Below are positions 34,141 through 40,928 of a DNA stretch of 51,560 nt, piece after piece. The stretch lies in assembly GCA_021802985.1 (NCBI GenBank), contig JAJZQW010000010.1, forward strand, positions 1 to 51,560. Reading direction: 5' to 3'. The stretch's first letter is position 1, and every line of letters starts with the position of its first letter. Source of the DNA: Acidobacteriota bacterium (GTDB lineage Bacteria > Acidobacteriota > Holophagae > Holophagales > Holophagaceae). Made by a program: the position numbers and the translations under genes. The notes beneath the pieces were generated by a model that saw only the letters and a program-made list of their open reading frames with translations, was not told the origin of the DNA and did no database searches.

Positions 34141-34695
34141 GTGAGAGTTCTTCCCGTTCTAGCCCTTGTGGCCCTTCAGACCGCTTGCGCGGTCAACCTC
34201 CCTTTCCAAAATCGCGTCTCATATGATCTGGTCACTCAAGCCAGAGGTGCGAAGAAGGAGGGGAATGGACTCGAGGTGAAGTGGCTGCCCACAGACTTCA
34301 AGAACCGTATAGACGTCCAGGGGGCTTCCGGGTTCGTTGGTGGTGGGTCCAGGACCAGGATCCCAACGGGGCCGGCCATCACCCAGAGAGTGGATGAACT
34401 TTTAGACGCAGCTTTTGGGCTCAAAACAGGGGGGACGCCCCTCACGATCGAAGTCGTGAAGGCTGAGAGCACCTTCGAATATTCCGCAGGTATCTTCAAC
34501 ATCTCGCCAGCCATCGACAGCGCGGGTTGCACGTTCGAAGCAAAGTTCACGCTCGGATCGAAGACCTGGACCAACACGTTCAAAGCCGAGAAGAAGGACC
34601 CCAAGGTGGGCGGGTCATCACAGACCGGGCTCCTGGAACAGGTATGGGATGACGTAGCCGTGCAGGTCTATCGGGACGTGTTGGCTCACGCGTAG
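34141..34695 (+). CDS. Element-encoded lipoprotein or exported protein
   Basis: A 184-residue protein with a GTG start and AAGGAG at 34129-34134. The N-terminus is a signal sequence (MRVLPVLALVALQTAC) with Cys-16, a possible lipidation site, although its lipobox is not ideal. The mature part is strand-rich (LTIEVVKAESTFEYSAGIFN, then GCTFEAKFTLGSKTWTNTF), reminiscent of YajG/PqiC-type lipoproteins. No firm family. A surface or periplasmic role such as phage exclusion would fit its place at the end of an integrated element, but this is inference. A terminator follows. Confidence 0.7.
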   Translation: MRVLPVLALVALQTACAVNLPFQNRVSYDLVTQARGAKKEGNGLEVKWLPTDFKNRIDVQGASGFVGGGSRTRIPTGPAITQRVDELLDAAFGLKTGGTPLTIEVVKAESTFEYSAGIFNISPAIDSAGCTFEAKFTLGSKTWTNTFKAEKKDPKVGGSSQTGLLEQVWDDVAVQVYRDVLAHA

Positions 34696-34727
34696 CCCCG
34701 CCGCGTCTCGGAAGGCCGCGGCAGGCT

Positions 34728-34749
34728 GGGGCCCCCTCGGGGGCCCTTT
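34728..34749 (+). terminator. Terminator after the lipoprotein gene
   Basis: GGGCCCC (34729-34735) and GGGGCCC (34740-34746) form a stem around CTCG, followed by TTT. It is 33 bases past the stop and closes the rightward operon of the element. Confidence 0.7.
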
Positions 34750-35024
34750 CCGTGTCTGGATGCTGAAAAATGCTGAGGTTTGGCGAGGCTGTCCACGTTG
34801 GTATCCGCGTCCCATTTGGGACACCACCAGATTGTTCAGAAATGTTCAGGTTCGGGCGGGTGGATCGGTGCCCAACGAAAAGCCCCGCGCCTGGGGAAGC
34901 GACGGGGCTGGGGATTGTTCGGCATGGGATACCGGAACGCCTCCAGTGTAAGGCCTGGAGCGGGTTTGCGCTAGATCATCACGCCGGGGACGCCTGCCAT
35001 CTAAGAGCAAGCGCCTGCCTGTCA

Positions 35025-35127
35025 TTCGGACGGTTCAAGAGTGTTTCGGACGGTCCAAAAAACAACCGTCCGAATGGAAACCCGCGCCAGTGCTGCTATT
35101 CGGACGGTTCGGACGGTTCGGACGGTT
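35025..35127. repeat. Right cluster of TTCGGACGGTT repeats
   Basis: Six copies: 35025-35035, 35045-35055 (last base differs), 35064-35074 (inverted, AACCGTCCGAA) and a head-to-tail triple with 9-bp period at 35099-35109, 35108-35118 and 35117-35127. The motif matches the left cluster near the other end and is mainly in the opposite orientation. An AT-rich inverted repeat follows immediately. Confidence 0.92.
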
Positions 35128-35247
35128 GCCCTTCTCTTTCTTTTTTTAAAGGAAAAGAGAAGAGGGGAGAGACGCCCGACCGTCACACCCCCCGGGGGCG
35201 AAAAAGGGAGGTGCTGGTAGCTTCCCGGTAGATTCGCACCAAACGAA

Positions 35248-35272
35248 AGGCCCCGAAGATGATTCGGGGCCT
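35248..35272 (-). terminator. Terminator of tRNA-Gly supplied by the element
   Basis: AGGCCCCGAA (35248-35257) and TTCGGGGCCT (35263-35272) form a perfect 10-bp stem with loop GATGA. On the minus strand TTTCGTTTGG follows. It lies 18 bases past the tRNA-Gly CCA end, within element DNA, and would replace the host terminator left at 24266-24300. Confidence 0.82.
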
Positions 35273-35289
35273 CGTAAGTATTGGAATGA

Positions 35290-35336
35290 TTGGAGCGGGC
35301 GACCAGGATTGAACTGGCGACATTCAGCTTGGGAAG
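35290..35336. repeat. Right attachment site
   Basis: The second copy of the 47-bp direct repeat, here forming the 3' part of the intact tRNA-Gly. The identity ends in the anticodon region (next base C at 35337 versus T at 24347). Confidence 0.93.
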
Positions 35337-35365
35337 CTGACGTTCTACCACTGAACTACGCCCGC
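35291..35365 (-). tRNA. tRNA-Gly(CCC)
   Basis: A 75-base minus-strand tRNA. Acceptor GCGGGCG (35365-35359) pairs with CGCCCGC (35301-35295), then T and an encoded CCA (35293-35291). Anticodon stem TCAGC/GCTGA with loop TTCCCAA gives anticodon CCC, reading GGG. The T arm is GCCAGTTCAATCCTGGT. Its 3' half is supplied by the integrated element, which restores a functional gene. Confidence 0.95.
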
Positions 35366-35401
35366 GCGGAGGGAAGTCTACCGCAGGGGATGGCCCGCCG
35401 G

Positions 35402-36511
35402 CTAGCCCTTCCCCTGGGCCTTCGCCTCGGTCAGGCGCTTGGCTTCGCGGCGCAGCAGCTCGGGCACGTTCCGATCCTTGATGAGCAGTTTCATGTCCGA
35501 CTCGAGAAGCCGCTTGAAGTGGGTCATGGCGATGGGGAGGGGCGTCCGCGGGTTCAGGACCAGGTTCTTGGTGATGGTGTATTTCTTCATCCATTCGCGG
35601 GTGTTGGAGATGATGCGGAGCACCTCCTCGTTCACCGTGCGCATCTGGGCGATGTAGGCGATCTCGCCCTCGGTGATGCGGCCGTTGCGGATGACATTCA
35701 CCTGGATGAGTCGGTTGGCCTCGCGGATGAGGATGGTGCGTTCCTCCTTCCCGCCCTTGATGGCCAGCATGATCTTCTGGTTGGTGCGAAGACGGGCGAT
35801 GCGCTGGGTGAGGGTGAGGTTGATCTCGTTTCCCTCGTCATCCAGCAGCGGTTTCTGGGCCAGCAGGCGCCGCTCGGCGGCCAACTCCTCGGGCTCGGCT
35901 TCCGCTTCCTCCTCCTCCCGGCTCTTCTCCTTCGGCAGCGGCAGCTCGGACCAGGCCCGATCCAGGCGGCCCGCCTCGACTTCGTCGATGATCTCGAGGC
36001 GTTCCTTCTTCACTTCCTCCGGGATGAGCCGCAGCACCTCGAAGCGGTACTCGTTCACCCGCCGCTTGATGACGTACTCGCCTTCCGGATGCTCCTCAAG
36101 GAGGTCCAGGATCCGAGGCCGCTGGATCCACAGCACCTGGTTGTTCAGCACGATCTCCAACGCGCTGCCGGGCAGGAAGGGAACTGAGGCCTCGACGATC
36201 TCCGCCGTCAGGGCGGCATTGAGGAGGGCGGACTCCAGCAGGGCCGATTCCTTCCGGTGACACAGGATGAGCTGCAGCCCATCCGGGGGCTCCAGCGGCG
36301 CCAGCAGGAGGCCGTTCAGCACCGATTCGGGCAGCGCCGCCAAGGCCCCCAGCGCGCGATCGGCGTAGGGCGTCTCCCGCAGGACCGCGTGGGTGAGGGC
36401 CCTCAGCAGATCCGGGGCCGGAACCGGCAGGCTCCCCCCCACCAGGGCCTGGGCCATGGGTTCGGGCAGCTGTCCCTGGATGAATCGTTCAACGATTGGA
36501 TGCATGGTCAC
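35402..36511 (-). CDS. Unknown conserved-looking protein downstream of RodZ-like gene
   Basis: A 369-residue soluble protein (GTG at 36511 in a GTGA overlap; ATG 36505 is an alternative). The N-terminal half is helical and repeat-like (LGALAALPESVLNGLLLAPL, LESALLNAALTAEIVEA). It is followed by a Glu-rich stretch (EKSREEEEAEAEPEELAAER) and a basic helical C-terminus (IAMTHFKRLLESDMKLLIKD). I recognise no catalytic motif. It is the last gene of a minus-strand operon with RodZ-like, MoxR and response-regulator-like genes. Confidence 0.75.
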   Translation of the reverse strand: MTMHPIVERFIQGQLPEPMAQALVGGSLPVPAPDLLRALTHAVLRETPYADRALGALAALPESVLNGLLLAPLEPPDGLQLILCHRKESALLESALLNAALTAEIVEASVPFLPGSALEIVLNNQVLWIQRPRILDLLEEHPEGEYVIKRRVNEYRFEVLRLIPEEVKKERLEIIDEVEAGRLDRAWSELPLPKEKSREEEEAEAEPEELAAERRLLAQKPLLDDEGNEINLTLTQRIARLRTNQKIMLAIKGGKEERTILIREANRLIQVNVIRNGRITEGEIAYIAQMRTVNEEVLRIISNTREWMKKYTITKNLVLNPRTPLPIAMTHFKRLLESDMKLLIKDRNVPELLRREAKRLTEAKAQGKG

Positions 36512-37308
36512 TCGGGCTCGGATTCCGCTCCGGATGGAGGGATGGGGGCATTCGGAAGGGACGCCGGCGCCGGTTTCAGCCAGTGGCCCTCCGCGTCGAA
36601 ATGCCCGGTCCAGGCGGCACCTACGCTTTGTCCATGCTGGATGCGGATCCCGGCCACTTCGACCCCGACAACCCCCGCGTTGTCCAGCATGAGCAGGAAG
36701 GGGCCCTTCACGCGGAGGCGCCAGGGCTCAGAGACGCGGAGGGTATGCAGGAGCACGGTCCCGTCCTCCCCCTGGATGCGCGCTTCGCAGGTATCCATGG
36801 CCCGGAGGCTAACCAGGATGCCATGTTCGTCGATGGGCGCCTCCGGCAGCAGCTCTCCCAGGACCGGGTATGGACCGGGTGCAGGCGGCGGCGGCGGCGG
36901 AAGGGGCGCTCGGCTGAATCCGGTGAGGTAGGCGGGTGCGGGCTTCCGGCCGAGGCTCGGACCCGGCACCACCAGCCACGCCAGGATCGCCAGGGAGGCC
37001 AGGGTCAACCCCGCCATCACGATCCGCTCCAGACGCTCCTGCCGCGGGTCCGGCGGACTTAGCTCGATGGAACCTGGCACCACCTGGAAGGCGCCCGTGT
37101 GCAGGTCAAGGTCCACCTGCAGGCGATCCGCGATCTGGCGGGCCAGGGGACGCGCCCGCCCCGGGGGGAGACTCTCCCAGTCATCGGTTTCGATGGCCTC
37201 GATGCAGCGCATGGGCAACTTCAGCTCGTGGGCCAAGCCCTCACGGGAAAGCCCGCTGGCCACCCGCGCCTCCCGAAGGAGCTGGCCCACGGTCTCGTCG
37301 TCTCTCAT
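36508..37308 (-). CDS. RodZ-like helix-turn-helix membrane protein
   Basis: A 266-residue protein. A cytoplasmic Xre-type helix-turn-helix covers about residues 5-70 (VGQLLREARVASGLSREGLA, CIEAIETDDWESLP). A single membrane helix lies near 98-116 (AGLTLASLAILAWLVV). A proline-rich stretch and a periplasmic DUF4115-like beta domain (about 160-240) follow. This is the RodZ layout; RodZ links MreB to the cell-wall machinery. mreB is not in the window. It overlaps MoxR upstream by ATGA. Confidence 0.82.
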   Translation of the reverse strand: MRDDETVGQLLREARVASGLSREGLAHELKLPMRCIEAIETDDWESLPPGRARPLARQIADRLQVDLDLHTGAFQVVPGSIELSPPDPRQERLERIVMAGLTLASLAILAWLVVPGPSLGRKPAPAYLTGFSRAPLPPPPPPAPGPYPVLGELLPEAPIDEHGILVSLRAMDTCEARIQGEDGTVLLHTLRVSEPWRLRVKGPFLLMLDNAGVVGVEVAGIRIQHGQSVGAAWTGHFDAEGHWLKPAPASLPNAPIPPSGAESEPE

Positions 37309-38279
37309 CCGGCCCAGCCCACGGGAAGATCCTTCAGCATCCGCGCCAGCTGTTCCCGGCGGTCGCTGCGGCTCAGGCGGCGCTCGTCCAGCTGGCCGCG
37401 ATGGGCCATGGTGTCCGTCAGGCAGGCCTGCAGGTCATCCGGCGTCACGAAATCCCGGTCCGCCAGCCAGGCCTCGGCCTGGGCCAGCCCCAGCCAGTGC
37501 TTGACCGCGCGGGTGGAGCAGAAGCCGCCTTCGGACCGGATGCGCGCCACCACGCGCTCTGCGTAGTCCAGCACGGGATCCGAAAGCCGGACGGATTTCA
37601 CGGCGGCCCGGGCCTGCCGCCAGCCTTCCAGGTCCAGCGCTGGCCTCAGCGAATCCAGGCAGTCCAGCCCCGCCTCGCCCTTCAGGACCCGCCGCTCGGC
37701 CTCGACATCCGGATGGCCCAGATGCAGGGCGCAGGAGAACCGGTCCAGCTGGCTCTCCGGCAGGGGGAAGGTGCCGGCGTGGTCCAGGGGGTTCTGGGTG
37801 GCGATGACGAAGAAGGGATCCGGCAACCGGTGGGTGCTGCGGTCCAGGGTGGCCTGCCCCTCCACCATCACCTCCAGCAGGGCGCTCTGGGTCTTGGGCC
37901 CAATGCGGTTCAGTTCATCCAGCAGCAGCACGTTGCAGAACACGGGCCCAGGCTGGAAGCGGAAGGCCTGTTCCTTGGCATCCCAGAGGTGCATGCCGAG
38001 CAGGTCCGAGGGCAGCAGGTCGTTGGTGCCCTGCACGCGCTGGAAACCGCCGCCGAGAATCCGCGAGAGGCCCTTGGCCAGCGTGGTCTTGCCCACGCCT
38101 GGAAGATCTTCGAGCAGGACATGTCCCCCGGCCAGCAGGGCCGCCAGGCTGCGCCGGACCTGGGGGCCCTTTCCCACCACCACGGCCTCCAGGGCCGTGA
38201 GGCCCGCGCGCACGGCGGGACGGAGGCTCTCCTGCCCGCGCTGGGGAGGAGGAACGAGAATCGGGGGGGCCTGGGTCAT
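37305..38279 (-). CDS. MoxR-family AAA+ ATPase
   Basis: A 324-residue ATPase. Walker A is HVLLEDLPGVGKTTLAKGL near residues 53-71 and NDLLPSDLLGM follows near 85. Walker B is VLLLDELNRIGPKTQSALLE near 116-135, and sensor 1 is FFVIATQNPLDHAGTFPLPE near 155-174. The C-terminal lid domain (VTPDDLQACLTDTMAHR) is complete. MoxR proteins act as chaperones, usually with a von Willebrand (DUF58) partner; none is adjacent here. ATG 38279 overlaps the upstream stop by ATGA. Confidence 0.9.
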   Translation of the reverse strand: MTQAPPILVPPPQRGQESLRPAVRAGLTALEAVVVGKGPQVRRSLAALLAGGHVLLEDLPGVGKTTLAKGLSRILGGGFQRVQGTNDLLPSDLLGMHLWDAKEQAFRFQPGPVFCNVLLLDELNRIGPKTQSALLEVMVEGQATLDRSTHRLPDPFFVIATQNPLDHAGTFPLPESQLDRFSCALHLGHPDVEAERRVLKGEAGLDCLDSLRPALDLEGWRQARAAVKSVRLSDPVLDYAERVVARIRSEGGFCSTRAVKHWLGLAQAEAWLADRDFVTPDDLQACLTDTMAHRGQLDERRLSRSDRREQLARMLKDLPVGWAG

Positions 38280-39532
38280 GGGGCCTTCTTCGGGAGGGGC
38301 CATCCTCCATCTTCCAGAGGGATCCCATGATCCCGCAAGCGCTGGGCCATGACACGGGGGGTGAGACCCAGCCCCTCTGCCGCCAGGAGAAGGTCCCCCT
38401 GGGCCTCGCGCAGGGCCCGGCCCAGGAGTTGGGCCTCGGCTTCCCGGCCGAGGGCCTTCAACATCGCGTCCAGGGATCCCTCCGGCGGCCACGGCAGGCA
38501 CATGGGCACGGCCTCCCCCAGGCGCAGGTCGGGGAAATGCCGGATGGCGTGGCCCTCCGCGAAGAGCAGCGTCCGGCCCGCCAGCACCTCCAGCTCCCGG
38601 ACGTTCCCCGGCCAGCCATGCTCGAAGAGCGCCCGTTCGGCGCCGTGTTCCAGCCAAGGCGTGGGCCGCCCTTCCCTGGCCGCAGCCCATTCGAGGAAGT
38701 GGGTGATGAGGGGGAGCAGGTCCTCGCGACGCTCCCGCAGGGGAGGCACCCGCAGCTCCAGGGTCCCCAGGCGCTGGGCCAGCGCCGCCGGCAAGGGGAT
38801 GCCATCGGGGGCTCCGGCCATCCAGTGCAACCCCTGGCCCAGGGCGCCGTCCATGGCCTGGGCCAGGGGTCGCACGGCCTCTGGCCGCAGATGCTCCAGA
38901 CCCGCGAGGTAAAGACTTCCGCCCTGCAGGAGTTGCAAGGTCGCCGGCTCGGGGCCTTCGGGCCCCAGGGTGGCGGCGGCCAGGGCCAGGTAGGGGGCTG
39001 CGGGATGGCGCAGGAGATGCAGTCGTCGCGCGGCCCGGCCCTTCCCTGCCCCCCGCTCACCGCGGAACAACACGGGCAGCGTCGAGTCCGCGGCTCGGCA
39101 CAGGGCCAGGTCCAGGGCCTGCATGGCAGGGCTGAAGGCGATCCAGGGCTCCGCAGGATTGGGCGGGGGCGCCCCCACCAGGGCCCGGAGGCGATCCAGC
39201 AAAGCCAGAAAGGCATCCAGATCAAAGGGCTTGGGCAGGAAGTCATCCGCCCCCAGCTTCATGGCCTCCACGATGTCCTTCGGTTCCCCGAAGGCTGACA
39301 TCAGAACCACCCGCAGGCCCGGCTGCAGGTGCCGGGCGCGCCGAATGAGCTCAAGCCCGCTCATGCCCGGCAGCCGCAGGTCCGTCACCAGCACCTGAGC
39401 CGGCCGCTCCACCAGCGCCTTCAGTGCCTCCTGGGGATCCGCCACCGCCCGGACGGACCAGACCGAACCTTCCAGGGCCCGCGTCAGCAGGCGGCGGAAG
39501 CTGTCCTTGTCCTCAACCAGCAGGAGGTCCAT
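38276..39532 (-). CDS. Response regulator with degenerate NtrC-like AAA+ domain
   Basis: A 418-residue protein. The receiver domain (1-120) is normal: acidic pocket VEDKD at 6-10, phospho-acceptor aspartate in VLVTDLRLPGMSG near 51 and Lys in FLPKPFD near 103. The AAA+ part has an altered Walker A (FRGERGAGKGRAARRL). It lacks the GAFTGA sigma-54 contact loop and has GGSLYLAGLEHL where Walker B (LFLDE) should be. Later motifs remain (VPPLRERREDLLPLI, HGWPGNVRELEVLA), as does a Fis-like helix-turn-helix (AAEGLGLTPRVMAQRL). It probably binds DNA but cannot work as a normal sigma-54 activator. Confidence 0.85.
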   Translation of the reverse strand: MDLLLVEDKDSFRRLLTRALEGSVWSVRAVADPQEALKALVERPAQVLVTDLRLPGMSGLELIRRARHLQPGLRVVLMSAFGEPKDIVEAMKLGADDFLPKPFDLDAFLALLDRLRALVGAPPPNPAEPWIAFSPAMQALDLALCRAADSTLPVLFRGERGAGKGRAARRLHLLRHPAAPYLALAAATLGPEGPEPATLQLLQGGSLYLAGLEHLRPEAVRPLAQAMDGALGQGLHWMAGAPDGIPLPAALAQRLGTLELRVPPLRERREDLLPLITHFLEWAAAREGRPTPWLEHGAERALFEHGWPGNVRELEVLAGRTLLFAEGHAIRHFPDLRLGEAVPMCLPWPPEGSLDAMLKALGREAEAQLLGRALREAQGDLLLAAEGLGLTPRVMAQRLRDHGIPLEDGGWPLPKKAP

Positions 39533-39750
39533 GCCATGAACGGTAGCAGCGGATCGGGGGAAGCCGTCGGGTCCCAGGATCCCGGGTTGAAACTGATTTG
39601 TCTGGGTTCGTCGATTTTTTAGGGATGCGGGGAAGAAAAGGCGCATACTCAGAACAACCCACCTCTCGTGTGGGCCACCAAAACGCGTTGCTGCCTCGCC
39701 TGGAAGGAACAATGCTTCAGAATCCAGGATCAGGAAAATAGGACACCAAC
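39533..39750 (+). other. Intergenic region and cspA leader
   Basis: 218 bases between divergent starts, with no gene. TTGAAA (39587-39592) is a possible -35 box, but I see no convincing -10 at the right distance. A TTTTTT run lies at 39615-39620. A long 5' leader before a cold-shock gene would fit temperature-dependent folding control, which I cannot show here. A ribosome site before the ATG is not obvious. Confidence 0.4.
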
Positions 39751-39954
39751 ATGGCTCAGGGCACCGTCAAGTGGTTCAACGCCGAAAAGGGTTTCGGATT
39801 CATCACTCCCGATGATGGGGGCGCGGATCTGTTCGTTCATCACTCCGCCATCGAGACCACGGGCTTCCGCACGCTGGACGAAAACCAGCGCGTCAGCTTC
39901 CAGGTCGGCCAGGGCCAGAAGGGCCCCCAGGCGACCAACGTCAACAAGCTGTAG
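39751..39954 (+). CDS. cspA: Cold-shock domain protein
   Basis: A 67-residue single OB-fold RNA/DNA-binding protein. RNP1 is KGFGFIT (residues 14-20) and RNP2 is LFVHHSAI (27-34). The [15 protein letters not shown] opening and [19 protein letters not shown] are classic. It acts as an RNA chaperone. It stands alone with its own terminator; the particular Csp paralogue cannot be told. Confidence 0.94.
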   Translation: MAQGTVKWFNAEKGFGFITPDDGGADLFVHHSAIETTGFRTLDENQRVSFQVGQGQKGPQATNVNKL

Positions 39955-39973
39955 AACCTTCCAGCTTACCGAG

Positions 39974-40004
39974 AAGCCGGCCTCCTTCGGGAGGCCGGTT
40001 TTCT
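39974..40004 (+). terminator. Terminator of the cold-shock gene
   Basis: CCGGCCTCC (39977-39985), a TTCG tetraloop and GGAGGCCGG (39990-39998) are followed by TTTTCTT. Strong and correctly placed 19 bases after the stop. Confidence 0.92.
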
Positions 40005-40052
40005 TGTACGACCCAGAGGGCGGTGCCCCCGCCGCCTGCTAGGATCCCCTCC

Positions 40053-40853
40053 ATGATTTCCCGTGGATTCGTGCGGCACTTGGGGATCGGTCCATCCATG
40101 GCGATGGGCCTGCTGGTCCTGGCGGCCTGTGGCCGGGCCCCGCTCCGGGTGCCCGAACAACCTGCCCCCCGGCGAACGGTGGTCCGCCCGCTGCCACGCC
40201 TGGGCTACACGCTGCAGGCGGGGGCCTTCGCCAAAGTAGAAAACGCGGCGCGGTTCTCGGAATCGCTGCAGTCCCATGGACTGGAGGCCACGTACTACGC
40301 CTCCCGGGGCGGGTTGTACCGGGTGCGCTTCGGAGACTTCGCCACCAAGGCCCAGGCCCGGGACCGGGGCAAGGCCCTGAAAGCCGCGGGGATCATCGAA
40401 GGCTTCTGGGTCGTGGCGCCGGAAGAGGGGGCACCCACGGTGACGCCGGGCCCAGTCCGACCCCGCCCCACGGATGAGGGCGGGCTGCGGGCCAGCCTGG
40501 TAGAGACCGCCCGGGGCTACCTCGGCGTGCCCTACCTCTTCGGCGGCACCACGGCGCGGGGCTTCGACTGCAGCGGCCTGACGGGGGCCGTCTACCGGCT
40601 GAATGGGCTTCGGCTGCCGCGCTCCTCCGAGGCCCAGTACGAGGCGGGCAGCCCAGTGGACCTGGACCGGGCCCGGGCCGGAGACCTCCTCTTCTTCGCC
40701 ACGGCCGGGGGGAGGCGGGTCAGCCATGTGGGGATGTATTTGGGCCATGGGACGTTCATCCACGCCCCCAGCGAGGGTCGGACCATCTGCGAGGATCGGC
40801 TGGACGAGCGGTACTACCGGAAGACCTTTGTCGGGGCCCGGACGTACTTCTAA
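40053..40853 (+). CDS. Lipoprotein with SPOR and NlpC/P60 domains
   Basis: A 266-residue envelope protein. The signal peptide ends in lipobox LAAC (Cys-26). An SPOR domain (about residues 48-125: GYTLQAGAFAKVENAARFSE, YRVRFGDFATKAQARDRGK) binds denuded septal peptidoglycan. A NlpC/P60 peptidase (about 145-266) carries catalytic Cys in FDCSGLTGAVY near 175, His in VSHVGMYLG near 227 and a second His in FIHAPS. It would cut murein peptides at division sites. ATG 40053 is chosen so that the signal peptide is complete. Confidence 0.92.
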   Translation: MISRGFVRHLGIGPSMAMGLLVLAACGRAPLRVPEQPAPRRTVVRPLPRLGYTLQAGAFAKVENAARFSESLQSHGLEATYYASRGGLYRVRFGDFATKAQARDRGKALKAAGIIEGFWVVAPEEGAPTVTPGPVRPRPTDEGGLRASLVETARGYLGVPYLFGGTTARGFDCSGLTGAVYRLNGLRLPRSSEAQYEAGSPVDLDRARAGDLLFFATAGGRRVSHVGMYLGHGTFIHAPSEGRTICEDRLDERYYRKTFVGARTYF

Positions 40854-40868
40854 GGGGCCCTTCCAGAC

Positions 40869-40885
40869 TTGGCATCCCTTTGGCG
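40869..40885 (+). promoter_or_regulatory. Possible sigma-54 promoter of flgFGA
   Basis: TTGGCA (40869-40874) and GGC (40882-40884) place GG and GC exactly 10 bases apart (40871-40872 and 40883-40884), as sigma-54 -24/-12 elements require. The -12 half (TTTGGCG) is one base from usual. It lies 44 bases before flgF. Sigma-54 control of rod genes is known in several flagellated groups. Confidence 0.45.
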
Positions 40886-40928
40886 CTAGCCCCTCTGTCC
40901 CCAGCACGCGCTGGGCGAGAGGTGCCCA

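Larger units (their letters stand above)
34750..35290. other. Non-coding right end of the element
   Basis: About 540 bases with no convincing gene. It holds a minus-strand hairpin (AGCCCCG 34881-34887 with CGGGGCT 34903-34909, then TTTCGTT on the minus strand) and the right GGACGGTT repeat cluster (35025-35127). Next come a pyrimidine/purine inverted repeat around a T7 run (CTTCTCTTT 35131-35139 with AAAGAGAAG 35154-35162) and the tRNA-Gly terminator (35248-35272). Frames crossing it are low-complexity translations of these repeats. Confidence 0.6.
24300..35336 (+). mobile_element. Integrated satellite-like element in tRNA-Gly(CCC), about 11 kb
   Basis: The element is bounded by a 47-bp direct repeat (24300-24346 and 35290-35336) that equals the 3' part of tRNA-Gly(CCC) with one extra base. 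One repeat unit is 10,990 bp. An integrase lies next to the left end. Cargo is an AlpA-like protein, primase, helicase-like ATPase, many small coupled genes, a gpI-like tail assembly protein and a lipoprotein. No terminase, portal, capsid, tape-measure or lysis genes are seen. Size, tRNA site and replication pair resemble P4- or PICI-type phage satellites, while the lone tail gene could also mean a decayed prophage. Base composition is slightly less GC-rich at the ends. Confidence 0.88.

Noticed and set aside
35025-35127. CRISPR array
   Set aside because: Units are 9-11 bp, partly overlapping and partly inverted, without unique spacers; no cas genes nearby.
34770-35231. A 153-codon plus-strand frame over the right repeat cluster
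   Set aside because: Its sequence is a translation of GGACGGTT repeats (DGSDGSDG) and hairpins; no ribosome site and no protein-like pattern.
24300-35336. Complete prophage
   Set aside because: No terminase, portal, capsid, tape-measure or lysis genes can be found; only one tail assembly gene is present.
39587-39649. Sigma-70 promoter for the cold-shock gene
   Set aside because: TTGAAA is present, but no -10 box with good match lies 16-18 bases downstream.
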